Shown: piece by piece, positions 8,526-15,983 of the stretch | How the letters are laid out: the number at the start of each line of letters is the position of its first letter | Numbering within the stretch: the first letter of the stretch is position 1 | Translations under genes and position numbers: made by a program | Assembly (NCBI GenBank): GCA_030537595.1 | Contig: JAUNVR010000006.1 | Span: 1 to 64,000 of the forward strand | Direction: 5' to 3' | Source: Eubacteriales bacterium | GTDB taxonomy: Bacteria > Bacillota > Clostridia > Saccharofermentanales > DTU023 | Length of the DNA: 64,000 bases | Notes under the pieces: model-generated | What the model saw: only the letters and a program-made list of their open reading frames with translations | Told to the model about the DNA's origin: nothing | Databases searched by the model: none

Positions 8526-9983
8526 TTAGGAATTTTTGGCAAAGATTTTGAGAATGGAGCGACAGAGCTCCTCCTCTTCATCTTCCCTCACGCAGCGCAA
8601 ATCAAAGAGCAGGCAATCCTTGCGAATGCAGGCAACAATTGGTGGATCCTGCTGTCTCAGCTCGGCTTCCACCTCTGCAGCGCTTCTGCCAATTTGGGCT
8701 GGGTCGAGTGCAATGGCACAGGAAGGAAATGCCTGGCCTGGAGCTGAACCCCCGCCGATTTCACCTTCGCTTGAAACTAGGCTGGCTTCTACCCCCTGAG
8801 CTTCTAATCGGTCAATAAAAATATCTGAGCGCGATTCGAGCTCAGCCAAGCTCTTTTCTAAGAAGGCAAAGATTGGTAATTCAAGCTTTAATCTCTCGGG
8901 ATCGAGATAAGCTCTCAGCACCGCCTCTAGAGCGGACACAACCATCTTGTCAATCCTAAAGGCCCTGGTGTACGGATTCTTCTTCAGTCGCTCGATATAT
9001 TTTTTCTTGCCGACAATAATTCCAGCCTGTGGGCCACCCAGAAGTTTATCTCCAGAAAAACAAATCAAGTCGGCCTTAGAGTTTAGCGCATCTCGAACTG
9101 ATGGCTCCTCCGGTAAAAGCCGCTTTGCCTCCGGATGCAATAAGCCTGAACCGAGATCGTAAACAAAAGGTAGCTCGTGGCGCTCTGCAATCTGAGCAAG
9201 CTCCTTCGCTTCAAGCTCAGAGTAGAAGCCAGTAATTCTAAAGTTACTTTGGTGAACCTTTAAGATTAGAGCGGTTTCGGGATTTATCGCCCGCTCATAG
9301 TCGTAGTCGTGGGTCTTATTCGTCGTCCCCACCTCACGCAAGCGACAATTGGCCTTTAACATCACATCCGGGACCCTAAAGGCACCGCCAATTTCAACCA
9401 ATTCGCTACGTGAAACGATGACTTCTTTCCCCTCAGCTAATTCATTCAAAATCAGGAGCACCGCAGCCGCGTTGTTATTCACGACAAGTGCTGCCTCCTG
9501 CCCGGTCAACCTAGCAAGGAGTGGCTCCAATGCTTGGTAGCGCTCACCGCGCTCACCTGCCGCTAAATCATATTCGAGATTGCTGTAAGAAATTAATGAC
9601 TCGTAGACATGACGCGCAGCCAGATCGCCTAAAGGAGCCCGCCCCAAGTTAGTGTGGAGAATTACTCCAGTTGCATTGATTACTGGGCGAAAACTAAAGC
9701 CCTCATTCAAGGATAATTCGCTTTTTATGCGCGGCCTAAGAAAGTCTGCCCAGGCCTCACTTTGGCTGCAGTCTTTCTTTTCTATGTCTAAAGTTAAAAG
9801 AAAATTTTCTAAATCAAGGGCCAGCTCATCACTCAATAGCTGCTGCCGCAAATCTTGCAAAATATTGCGCAAAGCATCGGTCAAGGCCCGCTCACTATAT
9901 CCTGAGCGCAAGTGCTGCATCGACTCACTACGTAAGAGGCTATCAATACCAGGTAAAGCCCTGAGCCAATTTTCTTTAGACAT
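8526..9983 (-). CDS. selA: L-seryl-tRNA(Sec) selenium transferase SelA
   Basis: SelA is the PLP enzyme that converts seryl-tRNA(Sec) to selenocysteyl-tRNA(Sec) with selenophosphate; the family forms a decamer. From the ATG at 9983 (GGGAGG, 6 bases upstream) it has 485 residues, near the family norm. Seen are the family signature NATGVILHTNLGRAPLG, the EVGTTNKTH segment, and the PLP-lysine region FSGDKLLGGPQAGIIVGKK. An upstream TTG-type extension of 8 codons is rejected because it includes the ribosome binding site. It is the last gene of the selD-yedF-DUF3343-selA cluster, 30 bases after the DUF3343 gene. Confidence 0.97.
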   Translation of the reverse strand: MSKENWLRALPGIDSLLRSESMQHLRSGYSERALTDALRNILQDLRQQLLSDELALDLENFLLTLDIEKKDCSQSEAWADFLRPRIKSELSLNEGFSFRPVINATGVILHTNLGRAPLGDLAARHVYESLISYSNLEYDLAAGERGERYQALEPLLARLTGQEAALVVNNNAAAVLLILNELAEGKEVIVSRSELVEIGGAFRVPDVMLKANCRLREVGTTNKTHDYDYERAINPETALILKVHQSNFRITGFYSELEAKELAQIAERHELPFVYDLGSGLLHPEAKRLLPEEPSVRDALNSKADLICFSGDKLLGGPQAGIIVGKKKYIERLKKNPYTRAFRIDKMVVSALEAVLRAYLDPERLKLELPIFAFLEKSLAELESRSDIFIDRLEAQGVEASLVSSEGEIGGGSAPGQAFPSCAIALDPAQIGRSAAEVEAELRQQDPPIVACIRKDCLLFDLRCVREDEEEELCRSILKIFAKNS

Positions 9984-10013
9984 TAAAACCTCCCTGCCTC
10001 GGAACAAAGTTGA

Positions 10014-10286
10014 TTAAAGCTTAAATAAAAGCTTTCGGATCTCCTCATATTCGAGAGCTTCTTCTTTAATCAGAGCTTCGATTAGGCTTGCGTTTTCAAT
10101 TGCTGTCATAAAGGCCTGACCGCAATCGGCGCTGAACTCTCGCGGCTTTGGAATTAGCCGCCCTGAAATCCCAGCTTCTTGTGCAGCAGAAGCAAAAATT
10201 TGCGCTTCCGTACTGCCGCCAAAACTAATCACTAATCGCTCTTGGGTTTTTCGCTCTTCTCTCTGCACGTCGATTCTTGACTCCAT
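10014..10286 (-). CDS. DUF3343 protein, putative Se/S carrier-like protein
   Basis: A 90-residue protein that matches the DUF3343 pattern: a beta strand RLVISFGGSTEAQIF, then a turn and the diagnostic PREFSADCG, where the single Cys is thought to carry sulfur or selenium. Family members occur in selenium-utilising bacteria beside yedF and are annotated as putative Se/S carriers; the role is not proven. Its ATG lies 2 bases after the yedF stop, so translation is probably coupled. It precedes selA by 30 bases. Confidence 0.85.
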   Translation of the reverse strand: MESRIDVQREERKTQERLVISFGGSTEAQIFASAAQEAGISGRLIPKPREFSADCGQAFMTAIENASLIEALIKEEALEYEEIRKLLFKL

Positions 10287-10288
10287 TA

Positions 10289-10909
10289 CTATGGTCTGAT
10301 AACCACAGCTGCAGTCATCAATATCTCAACTATATCATACATATTTGAGATCTCACCGATTTCTAATTCCTCTTTTAGGCCGAAATGCTCCAGGCAAGTG
10401 CCGCAAGCAATTACTTTAACCCCATTTGCTGAGAGAGTCTTAAGATCTTCTATAACTGCAGAAGCACGACAGCAAAGCTTGACCCCAGTATTATAAAAAA
10501 TCAGCTGATCACAGAGTTCATCTTGTTGACTTAGGGCAAATAGAAAAGAGGCAATTAATTTATCGCCTAAGCGATCATCACCACTACCCATCTGCTCAGA
10601 GCCAATGAGTACCACTCTTTTGGCCTTGCTTTGAACTGGCTCGGGCAGTGCTTTTGCGCTAAATGGACTCGTCTTTCCACTGCCACTGCGCGATATTTTA
10701 ACTTCAATCAAATCTTCAGAAGAACTTTCAACTCTACTCTCAGCGCCCTGGCTTTGAGCATATTTAGAAACGTTCTGGCTTGCTACCTGATTGTCGACCT
10801 GAATCAGAAAGTCCTGACAATCTGGGTTTTCTGCCAGGGCCTTTTTAGTCATCACGACTGGAAAAGGGCAGGCCTGGCCCCTAGCATCTACGATAATTGG
10901 CTCGTGCAT
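10289..10909 (-). CDS. yedF: Selenium metabolism protein YedF
   Basis: The product has 206 residues and two parts. Residues 1-75 are a TusA/SirA-like domain with the CPFP motif (C14) in DARGQACPFPVVMTKKAL; the rest (about 95-206) is a DsrE-like domain with VVLIGSEQMGSGDDRLG and a later CGTCLEHF. Both domain types handle persulfide or perselenide. The two-domain YedF form is associated with selenium-utilising organisms, and a selenium delivery role is inferred from that pattern. A GGAGG site precedes the ATG; the gene follows selD after 30 bases and abuts the DUF3343 gene. Confidence 0.92.
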   Translation of the reverse strand: MHEPIIVDARGQACPFPVVMTKKALAENPDCQDFLIQVDNQVASQNVSKYAQSQGAESRVESSSEDLIEVKISRSGSGKTSPFSAKALPEPVQSKAKRVVLIGSEQMGSGDDRLGDKLIASFLFALSQQDELCDQLIFYNTGVKLCCRASAVIEDLKTLSANGVKVIACGTCLEHFGLKEELEIGEISNMYDIVEILMTAAVVIRP

Positions 10910-10939
10910 TTATACTTCCTCCAAACTTCCATCTGCTAC

Positions 10940-11992
10940 TTACTTAAGGATAATTCTAGCTCCAGCTGTATATTCACAGACCCGCCCGATGATTGCGAAG
11001 TCTTCATTTTCTCGCTCGAATTCAGCCAAGCAGGCTGCTGCATTCTCCGGGCTCATGCTGAAGAGTAAACCACCCGAGGTCTGCGGGTCAAAGACTAGAT
11101 CGACCAGAGCTTCCTTGACCCCTTCGCGCGCCTCAAAGCGCTCTCCCACATAGGCTTTATTCTGATAGGCGCCAGCTGGAATTATGCCCATCTCAGCCAT
11201 TTCTTCTGCCTGAGCTAAAAGTGGAATAGCCTCTGCCTCGAATTCAAGCTTGACCCCGGAAGCTTCCGCCATCTCTAAGGCATGACCGACTAAGCCGAAA
11301 CCAGTCACATCAGTTGCCGAGCTCGGCTTAAATTTACGCGCAAGCTCCATGCCTCTCCGGTTTAGTTTAGCCATCGTCTCAATCACTTCAGACTCAGTTT
11401 CTGCCCTGATTAGATTAGCCTTGGCAGCTGTGCTGAGCACACCACTACCGATAGCCTTGGTCAGAACTATCAGGTCTCCGACTTGGGCCGTACTGTTACT
11501 TAGTAATTCGTCTGGATGGCAGACCCCGACTACGGATAAGCCGTACTTCGGCTCAGTATCCTCTATGCTGTGCCCACCGAGAATATTAATCCCTGCTTCC
11601 AAGGCCTTTTCATTGCCACCGCGCAGGATTTCTTGAACCAGGGCTAAGTCTAGGCAGGAAGGAAAAGTTAGGATGTTTAGAGCCATCAAGGGAGTTCCAC
11701 CCATAGCATAGATATCTGAGATGGCATTGGCAGCTGCTATCCGCCCATAATCGTAGGGATTATCAACTAAGGGAGGAAAAAAGTCCATGGTCTGAATGAT
11801 CAGTAAATCATCCCTTATCTTATATACAGCCGCGTCATCACTAGCTTCAAAACCGACCAGGACATTGGGGTCAGGCTTCTGCTCAAGCTTAGCTAGCAAA
11901 GTTGAAAGGACCTCCGGTCCTATCTTCGCGCCTCAGCCCCCAGCCTTAGTGTATGAGCTAAGTTTAACTTCTGCTTGCTCTTTGTCTGCCAT
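10940..11992 (-). CDS. selD: Selenide, water dikinase SelD, itself a selenoprotein (Sec20)
   Basis: SelD makes selenophosphate from selenide and ATP, the selenium donor for SelA. The real gene starts at the ATG at 11992 (AGGAGG just upstream) and reads through an in-frame TGA at 11935-11933 as residue 20, giving 350 residues; ordinary ORF calling gives only the part from 11899. The context KAGG-Sec-GAK is exactly the catalytic Cys/Sec site of the family with the essential Lys three residues later. Downstream are the ATP-binding DDAAVYKI, MDFFPPLVDNPYDYGRIAAANAISDIYAMGG and GGHSIEDTEPKYGL. Upstream is the terminator of grdD, so selD probably starts its own transcript or receives read-through. 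Its dependence on Sec makes SelD production depend on selenium. Confidence 0.97.
11907..11921 (-). promoter_or_regulatory. Predicted bacterial SECIS hairpin of selD
   Basis: Eleven bases after the UGA of codon 20 the mRNA forms a 6-bp stem AGGACC/GGUCCU with a GGA loop. The spacing matches that known for the upper SECIS stem in bacterial mRNAs, the site SelB binds. The structure lies wholly inside the coding sequence. Confidence 0.65.
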
Positions 11993-12072
11993 ATCATCCT
12001 CCTTTTAGACTTATCAAAATAAGTAATTAATTCTCTAGCCAGTAATTTGTTTTCATAATTAGCCATAAAAGC

Positions 12073-12098
12073 AAAATTCCCCCGGCGCTTGCCGGGGG
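12073..12098 (-). terminator. Intrinsic terminator after grdD
   Basis: A GC-rich 8-bp stem CCCCCGGC/GCCGGGGG with a 4-base loop (12079-12098), followed on the minus strand by AATTTT and then GCTTTT. It separates the glycine reductase genes from selD. Confidence 0.88.
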
Positions 12099-12129
12099 AT
12101 AGTTTAAAGTCTAAGGCAAAACTTTTACT

Positions 12130-13296
12130 TTAGGCTTCTTCAATGTAACCTGCTGCGGCTAAAAGCTCGCGTGATCTAGCTAGGTTCTCTGCACTGATTC
12201 GAATAATCGGACCGGTGCAACCCATGCCAGTTTCTGCGTAAATCTTTTCCTTCCACAGAACCTTCGCTGCGTCCTCCAAGTCGAGAACATCAATTCCAGC
12301 GATTTGCTCGGCCACCGGTTCGGCTGGCGGGCAAACGACTTCTTCTGCAGAATCTTTGGCCTGAGCAGACTTGCTTCTGGCAGCAATAATGCCTTCCAGA
12401 CCTGCTTTTTCAGCAGCAGCAATTTCTGCGTTGACCTTTTCTTTCAGCTGACCGTTAACTAAGTCGGAAGCATAGATTAAGGCATTTGCAATAAGTGGTG
12501 CACCAGAGGCTCTCGAGATAATCAGAACCTTGCGGTCATAGCCCTTACCGACGCCCGGACCATAACCGTAGCCGACAGTTTCGAAGCTACCACCGGTGGA
12601 ATAGGCTGCGAAAAGTTTAATAATCGCATTACCGGTCAAAGTATCCATAACCATTACGTCGGCTGAACCTTTAAGCAGGTCGTTACCACGCATGATCATG
12701 CCACCATCGGACCTTGCGCTTTCGGCAAAGTTGATCTCGTAGCCCTTCTCCTGAAGCTCTTTCAGAACCATCTCGGCCTGACGAGCACCGTTCAGATTTA
12801 AGAGCCCAACGCTCGGATTCTCTATCCCACAAGCCTTAGCTGTAGCAATCCCAGCGACGGCATTGCGAACCAGACCTTCAACCAGGTCGGTAGCACTGGT
12901 TCCAGTAGTGGTGGCGAGGAACATTTCCCGGCCGTTTGCCGGACAAACAACCCGTCCCACAGTGGCCACACCAATTGGGAATGGATAGTGCATTGCTACT
13001 GCAGCCTGTGCTTCACCGCTGTCGAGAAGTTTTTCCATCGCAGCAAAGCAAGAATCTTCGTCATGTGCTTCAACCTTAGTTACACCACAGTTTTCAGGCA
13101 CGTCAATTGAGCCGATGAAATAGACCGAGACACCGCGTTTGGCAGCCATTATGGCACCTTGGAGAACGTTCTCTTCACCGTGTTCAGAGCCGATCCCCGT
13201 CACAGCCACTTTGACCGCACCGAAGCGGCCACTCTCGAGAGCATCGGCCAGTTCGAGGAAAGTGTTAGCGACAGTGTTTTGAATTTCTTTCATCAT
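12130..13296 (-). CDS. grdD: Glycine reductase complex component C, subunit GrdD (alpha)
   Basis: GrdC and GrdD form protein C, which releases acetyl phosphate from the carboxymethyl-selenoether on GrdA. GrdD, a PlsX-related protein, carries the Cys that accepts the acetyl group. Seen here are 388 residues, VAVTGIGSEHGEENVLQGA near the start, a glycine-rich GYGYGPGVGKG, and the C-terminal GMGCTGP motif with Cys360 at the position of the known active-site Cys of the family. The gene begins 5 bases after the grdC stop, so the two are translationally coupled, and it is followed by a strong terminator. Confidence 0.96.
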   Translation of the reverse strand: MMKEIQNTVANTFLELADALESGRFGAVKVAVTGIGSEHGEENVLQGAIMAAKRGVSVYFIGSIDVPENCGVTKVEAHDEDSCFAAMEKLLDSGEAQAAVAMHYPFPIGVATVGRVVCPANGREMFLATTTGTSATDLVEGLVRNAVAGIATAKACGIENPSVGLLNLNGARQAEMVLKELQEKGYEINFAESARSDGGMIMRGNDLLKGSADVMVMDTLTGNAIIKLFAAYSTGGSFETVGYGYGPGVGKGYDRKVLIISRASGAPLIANALIYASDLVNGQLKEKVNAEIAAAEKAGLEGIIAARSKSAQAKDSAEEVVCPPAEPVAEQIAGIDVLDLEDAAKVLWKEKIYAETGMGCTGPIIRISAENLARSRELLAAAGYIEEA

Positions 13297-13301
13297 GCAA
13301 C

Positions 13302-14855
13302 TTACTCTTCTTTCTGGAGGATACCTTCGGCAAATGAGCGGAGTGATTCACCGATCAGTTTGCGAATTTCCGCCTTGGATACACCTGCGGTCTCACTTTC
13401 GCCCTGACCGTCGTTCTTAACCAGCATGAAGGAGATGCCATCAAAGAGGTTTGTCATACGACCTAGGAAGAGTGAGCCTTTACCGATAATCATGACGCGT
13501 TTCATCTCGCCATTTCTCAGCGCTTCTGAAGCGTGTCCGATATAGGGTGCGCCTGAGGGGATGTGACCCTGGGTCGGGGCAAAGCCCGGAAGTCCGTGCT
13601 CTTCGGTAAACTTATTTAAGTCTTTACGATCGAGCTCGCCACGTTTTACCGCGAGGGCTGCAATCATCTTGAAGTTGGCTAAGGGCACGTCGCCTGCACC
13701 GGCAGGTTTGGTGATATCGGGGTTCTGCATCTCAGGTGAGAATTTATCAACATCGAGTACTGACAGGCCAGCCTTATCCAGCGGATCGGTGACTAGAGCA
13801 CTGATTACTGCCTGCGGTGCGGAACCGGTACCAACTGCGTGACGTCCGACATGATCGAGGTCGATAATCGGGTTAACGCCGTCATCCTGAGCAATTACGA
13901 TTGCGAAGCCGCCGAGGCAGTCTTCGAGAATTGGCAGGTCGCGCTTGACGTGATCTTTACCATTCATGCCGAGCTTTGCCGTGCTGCCACCGGCAGTAAC
14001 TGCAACAGCTTTAAAGACGCCTGCTTTGACCAATGCTGCGGCTTCAACTAAGGCGTGTGAGGGAGCTGCACAGAATGATCTGGTATCTGAACCTGAGGCT
14101 GAGGGGAGATTGACAATTTCAGCTGCGGCTTTAGCAAAGTTACCGCCACCACGCTGGTTCATATCACCACAAGCTTCTTCTGAGCAGTCGATTACGTATT
14201 CAATGTCTTCAACCGGTAAATCTGAATTCTTGACCACATGAGCAAGAGCCAGGACTGATGAAGCTTTGGAGACCATGTTCTCATGCATGACGTGGGCGTT
14301 TAGGTTCTGGTCGATATCGTGTGCGCGACGGACACAGCCGACGAGCTTATCTTCGTGATACAGACCTTCGGCATGCTCATCGTTCACGAGATGTTCAATT
14401 TCGCTCAACTCATGACCCTCTTTGAGTCTGCCCTTCATTAAATCGGTGACCAGTTCCCATTTTTCAAATTGGGGTCTGACCTTAGCTACGAATTCTTTGT
14501 CTAAGAAGACGAGGTCAAATTCGTCAACTACCTGCATGAGCAGTAGAAATTCTTCCTCCGGCATAATTTCACCGAATTTATTGTAGCGACCATTGGTTTC
14601 AATTTGCTTATCATACCAGGGGAATTCAACTTCCTTTAGCTCCTCCGGGGTGATGCCGCCGATGTAGCACTGGTTCGGTGCGTAGGCTAAGACATCCTCG
14701 TATTTACGAAGGTGTTTTCTAATTTCCTTCAGGTATTCGGATTCGGGATTAACCACTCTTTCTGTGGTTTGGGTCGTACCGTTGTAGATTACCATCTCGG
14801 GTACGTGTGCCAAGACGTAGGCACTGCCTTTGATTACAGGTTTCATTCTGCTCAT
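13302..14855 (-). CDS. grdC: Glycine reductase complex component C, subunit GrdC (beta)
   Basis: GrdC is the beta-ketoacyl-synthase-III-like partner of GrdD in protein C. The ATG at 14855 follows AAAGGACC and gives 517 residues; an ATG 5 codons earlier lies before that site and is less likely. Recognisable segments are PVIKGSAYVLAHVPEMV at the start, YVIDCSEEACGDMNQRGGGN, and SASGSDTRSFCAAPSHAL, with a thiolase-fold Cys. Its upstream spacer contains two hairpins, one of them terminator-like, so its expression may be tuned separately from grdA. Confidence 0.96.
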   Translation of the reverse strand: MSRMKPVIKGSAYVLAHVPEMVIYNGTTQTTERVVNPESEYLKEIRKHLRKYEDVLAYAPNQCYIGGITPEELKEVEFPWYDKQIETNGRYNKFGEIMPEEEFLLLMQVVDEFDLVFLDKEFVAKVRPQFEKWELVTDLMKGRLKEGHELSEIEHLVNDEHAEGLYHEDKLVGCVRRAHDIDQNLNAHVMHENMVSKASSVLALAHVVKNSDLPVEDIEYVIDCSEEACGDMNQRGGGNFAKAAAEIVNLPSASGSDTRSFCAAPSHALVEAAALVKAGVFKAVAVTAGGSTAKLGMNGKDHVKRDLPILEDCLGGFAIVIAQDDGVNPIIDLDHVGRHAVGTGSAPQAVISALVTDPLDKAGLSVLDVDKFSPEMQNPDITKPAGAGDVPLANFKMIAALAVKRGELDRKDLNKFTEEHGLPGFAPTQGHIPSGAPYIGHASEALRNGEMKRVMIIGKGSLFLGRMTNLFDGISFMLVKNDGQGESETAGVSKAEIRKLIGESLRSFAEGILQKEE

Positions 14856-14884
14856 TAGGTCCTTTCTCATATTTATTTATCTTG

Positions 14885-14917
14885 AGTACTTAAGCTGATT
14901 TGCCGGGCTTTAGTACT
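14885..14917 (-). other. Hairpin in the grdC leader
   Basis: An inverted repeat AGTACTTAAG ... CTTTAGTACT (10-base arms with one internal mismatch, 13-base loop) ends about 30 bases before the grdC start. It may shape translation or protect the 5' end of a grdCD transcript. Confidence 0.5.
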
Positions 14918-14926
14918 TACATGCGT

Positions 14927-14991
14927 AAAAAACCACCTTCGAAACTCTCATAGCTAGGAAGATCCCAACCAGGAACGTTGCGAAGGCGGTT
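14927..14991 (-). terminator. Wide-loop terminator-like structure between grdA and grdC
   Basis: Reading on the minus strand, AACCGCCTTCG and CGAAGGTGGTT pair over 11 bp with one G-U wobble, enclose a 39-base loop, and are followed directly by a run of six T. It begins 17 bases after the grdA stop. Because grdCD lie downstream without an obvious new promoter, partial termination is the simplest reading; the large loop leaves room for a competing fold. Confidence 0.6.
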
Positions 14992-15007
14992 AGAGTGCGA
15001 ATCAGTA

Positions 15008-15478
15008 TTAGAATTTGCAATACTCTTCGCGGATCTCCTGCATTTCCTCTGCAATTTCATCCACGTCGAGCACCATTTCCATCATGCTGACTTGTTCCTC
15101 ATAGACTGCTTCGTCAAATTCAGATTTAACTTCTTCCTCGCACACGTGGTAGCATCTGAGTCCCAACGAGACTCCTGTCAATGGACCTGCAAATGTCGGG
15201 TCGCCTGCCATACATGTTTCAGCGGCGAGACCGGCACCTTCACCATCAGCTGCACCGAGCAGAACAACAATGTTTTCTGCGCCGTGCTCTTCAGTGAAGC
15301 CGAGAACGCGTTTTTGGTTCTCAAGGTCCATTGCACCTGCGGCGGTTCAGACGAAGCACTCCGTTGAGGAGTAGATGACTTCTGCACCTGCGGACTCTGC
15401 ACAGAGAGCAATCGCCGGGCCGGGAATTCCATCGCGGTCACCGATAACGATGACTTTAGCACCATCTAAAATAGCCAT
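15008..15478 (-). CDS. grdA: Glycine reductase selenoprotein A, GrdA (Sec44)
   Basis: GrdA is the small shared selenoprotein that takes the carboxymethyl group from GrdB on its selenocysteine and passes it to GrdCD. The gene starts at the ATG at 15478 (GGAGG upstream) and reads through an in-frame TGA at 15349-15347 as Sec44 in the context ECFV[14 protein letters not shown], with Cys41 three residues before, the family's CxxU redox motif. The full product has 156 residues, as expected. A conventional ORF caller finds only the last 107 codons. A weak 4-bp stem 8 bases after the UGA (AGGU/ACCU) and a 6-bp GAGAAC/GTTCTC stem further on are SECIS candidates. It sits between trxA and grdC. Confidence 0.98.
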
Positions 15479-15518
15479 ACATAACCTCCTTTCCGCAAAC
15501 ACTTGCTGGTTAAGAACA

Positions 15519-15547
15519 GCGGGCTGATTGCTTGCAATTCAGCCCGC
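15519..15547 (-). other. Strong hairpin in the trxA-grdA spacer
   Basis: Arms GCGGGCTGA and TCAGCCCGC are perfect, and the loop itself contains TTGC/GCAA, so nearly the whole 29 bases can pair. No T run follows on the minus strand (TGTTCTT). It is more likely an mRNA processing or stability element before grdA than a terminator. Confidence 0.65.
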
Positions 15548-15599
15548 ACTCTTTATACCATTTTTAAGCTATCTAAGCAATACATGAGCAGCTATTTGC

Positions 15600-15920
15600 T
15601 TACTCTGCGTATTGTTTTACTAGCTCGGCAACTGCCTCTTTAGTGCAGGCTTCTTTGACCAGCTCAGTGACCTTCTCACCGTTCTGGTAAATCGCCACTA
15701 CTGGCAGTCCGAGAATCTTCTGGCTGATGGCCAGACGACGAGCCTTACTGGTGTTCAGGCAGGTGAATTTAATCTTGTCGCCATACTCTTCTGCAAGAGC
15801 TTCAACGTGGGGCTTTAAGGCAGCGCAAGGTACGCAGCCATCACCAAAGAAGTCAACCAAAACGGTTCCTTCTGCTTGCAAGACTTCTTCTTCAAAATTT
15901 TTCCGATCGAGTTCTAGCAT
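15600..15920 (-). CDS. trxA: Thioredoxin of the glycine reductase system (CVPC active site)
   Basis: It passes electrons from TrxB to the oxidised Sec/Cys pair of GrdA. The ATG at 15920 follows AGGAGG by five bases and gives 106 residues; the longer open frame upstream encodes no thioredoxin sequence. The redox motif is C29-V-P-C32 in FFGDGCVPCAALKP rather than the usual CGPC; this variant is known from glycine-reductase-linked thioredoxins. The cis-Pro region reads ILGLPVVAIYQNG. It lies between trxB and grdA, flanked on both sides by strong mRNA hairpins. Confidence 0.95.
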   Translation of the reverse strand: MLELDRKNFEEEVLQAEGTVLVDFFGDGCVPCAALKPHVEALAEEYGDKIKFTCLNTSKARRLAISQKILGLPVVAIYQNGEKVTELVKEACTKEAVAELVKQYAE

Positions 15921-15939
15921 AATTCCTCCTATGAAACTA

Positions 15940-15972
15940 CCGCCTGCTACAGCTGCTGCTGTCCGCAGGCGG
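15940..15972 (-). other. Strong hairpin in the trxB-trxA spacer
   Basis: Arms CCGCCTGC and GCAGGCGG enclose an inner ACAG/CTGT stem. The hairpin lies between the trxB stop and the trxA ribosome binding site and has no T run, suggesting an mRNA stability or processing role. Confidence 0.6.
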
Positions 15973-15983
15973 ATATTAAACAA

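Noticed and set aside
13839-14241. Plus-strand frames inside grdC
   Set aside because: Antisense shadows of a well-conserved gene with no binding sites.
15921-15983. Longer thioredoxin start
   Set aside because: The added residues overlap the spacer hairpin and the AGGAGG site; thioredoxin sequence begins at 15920.
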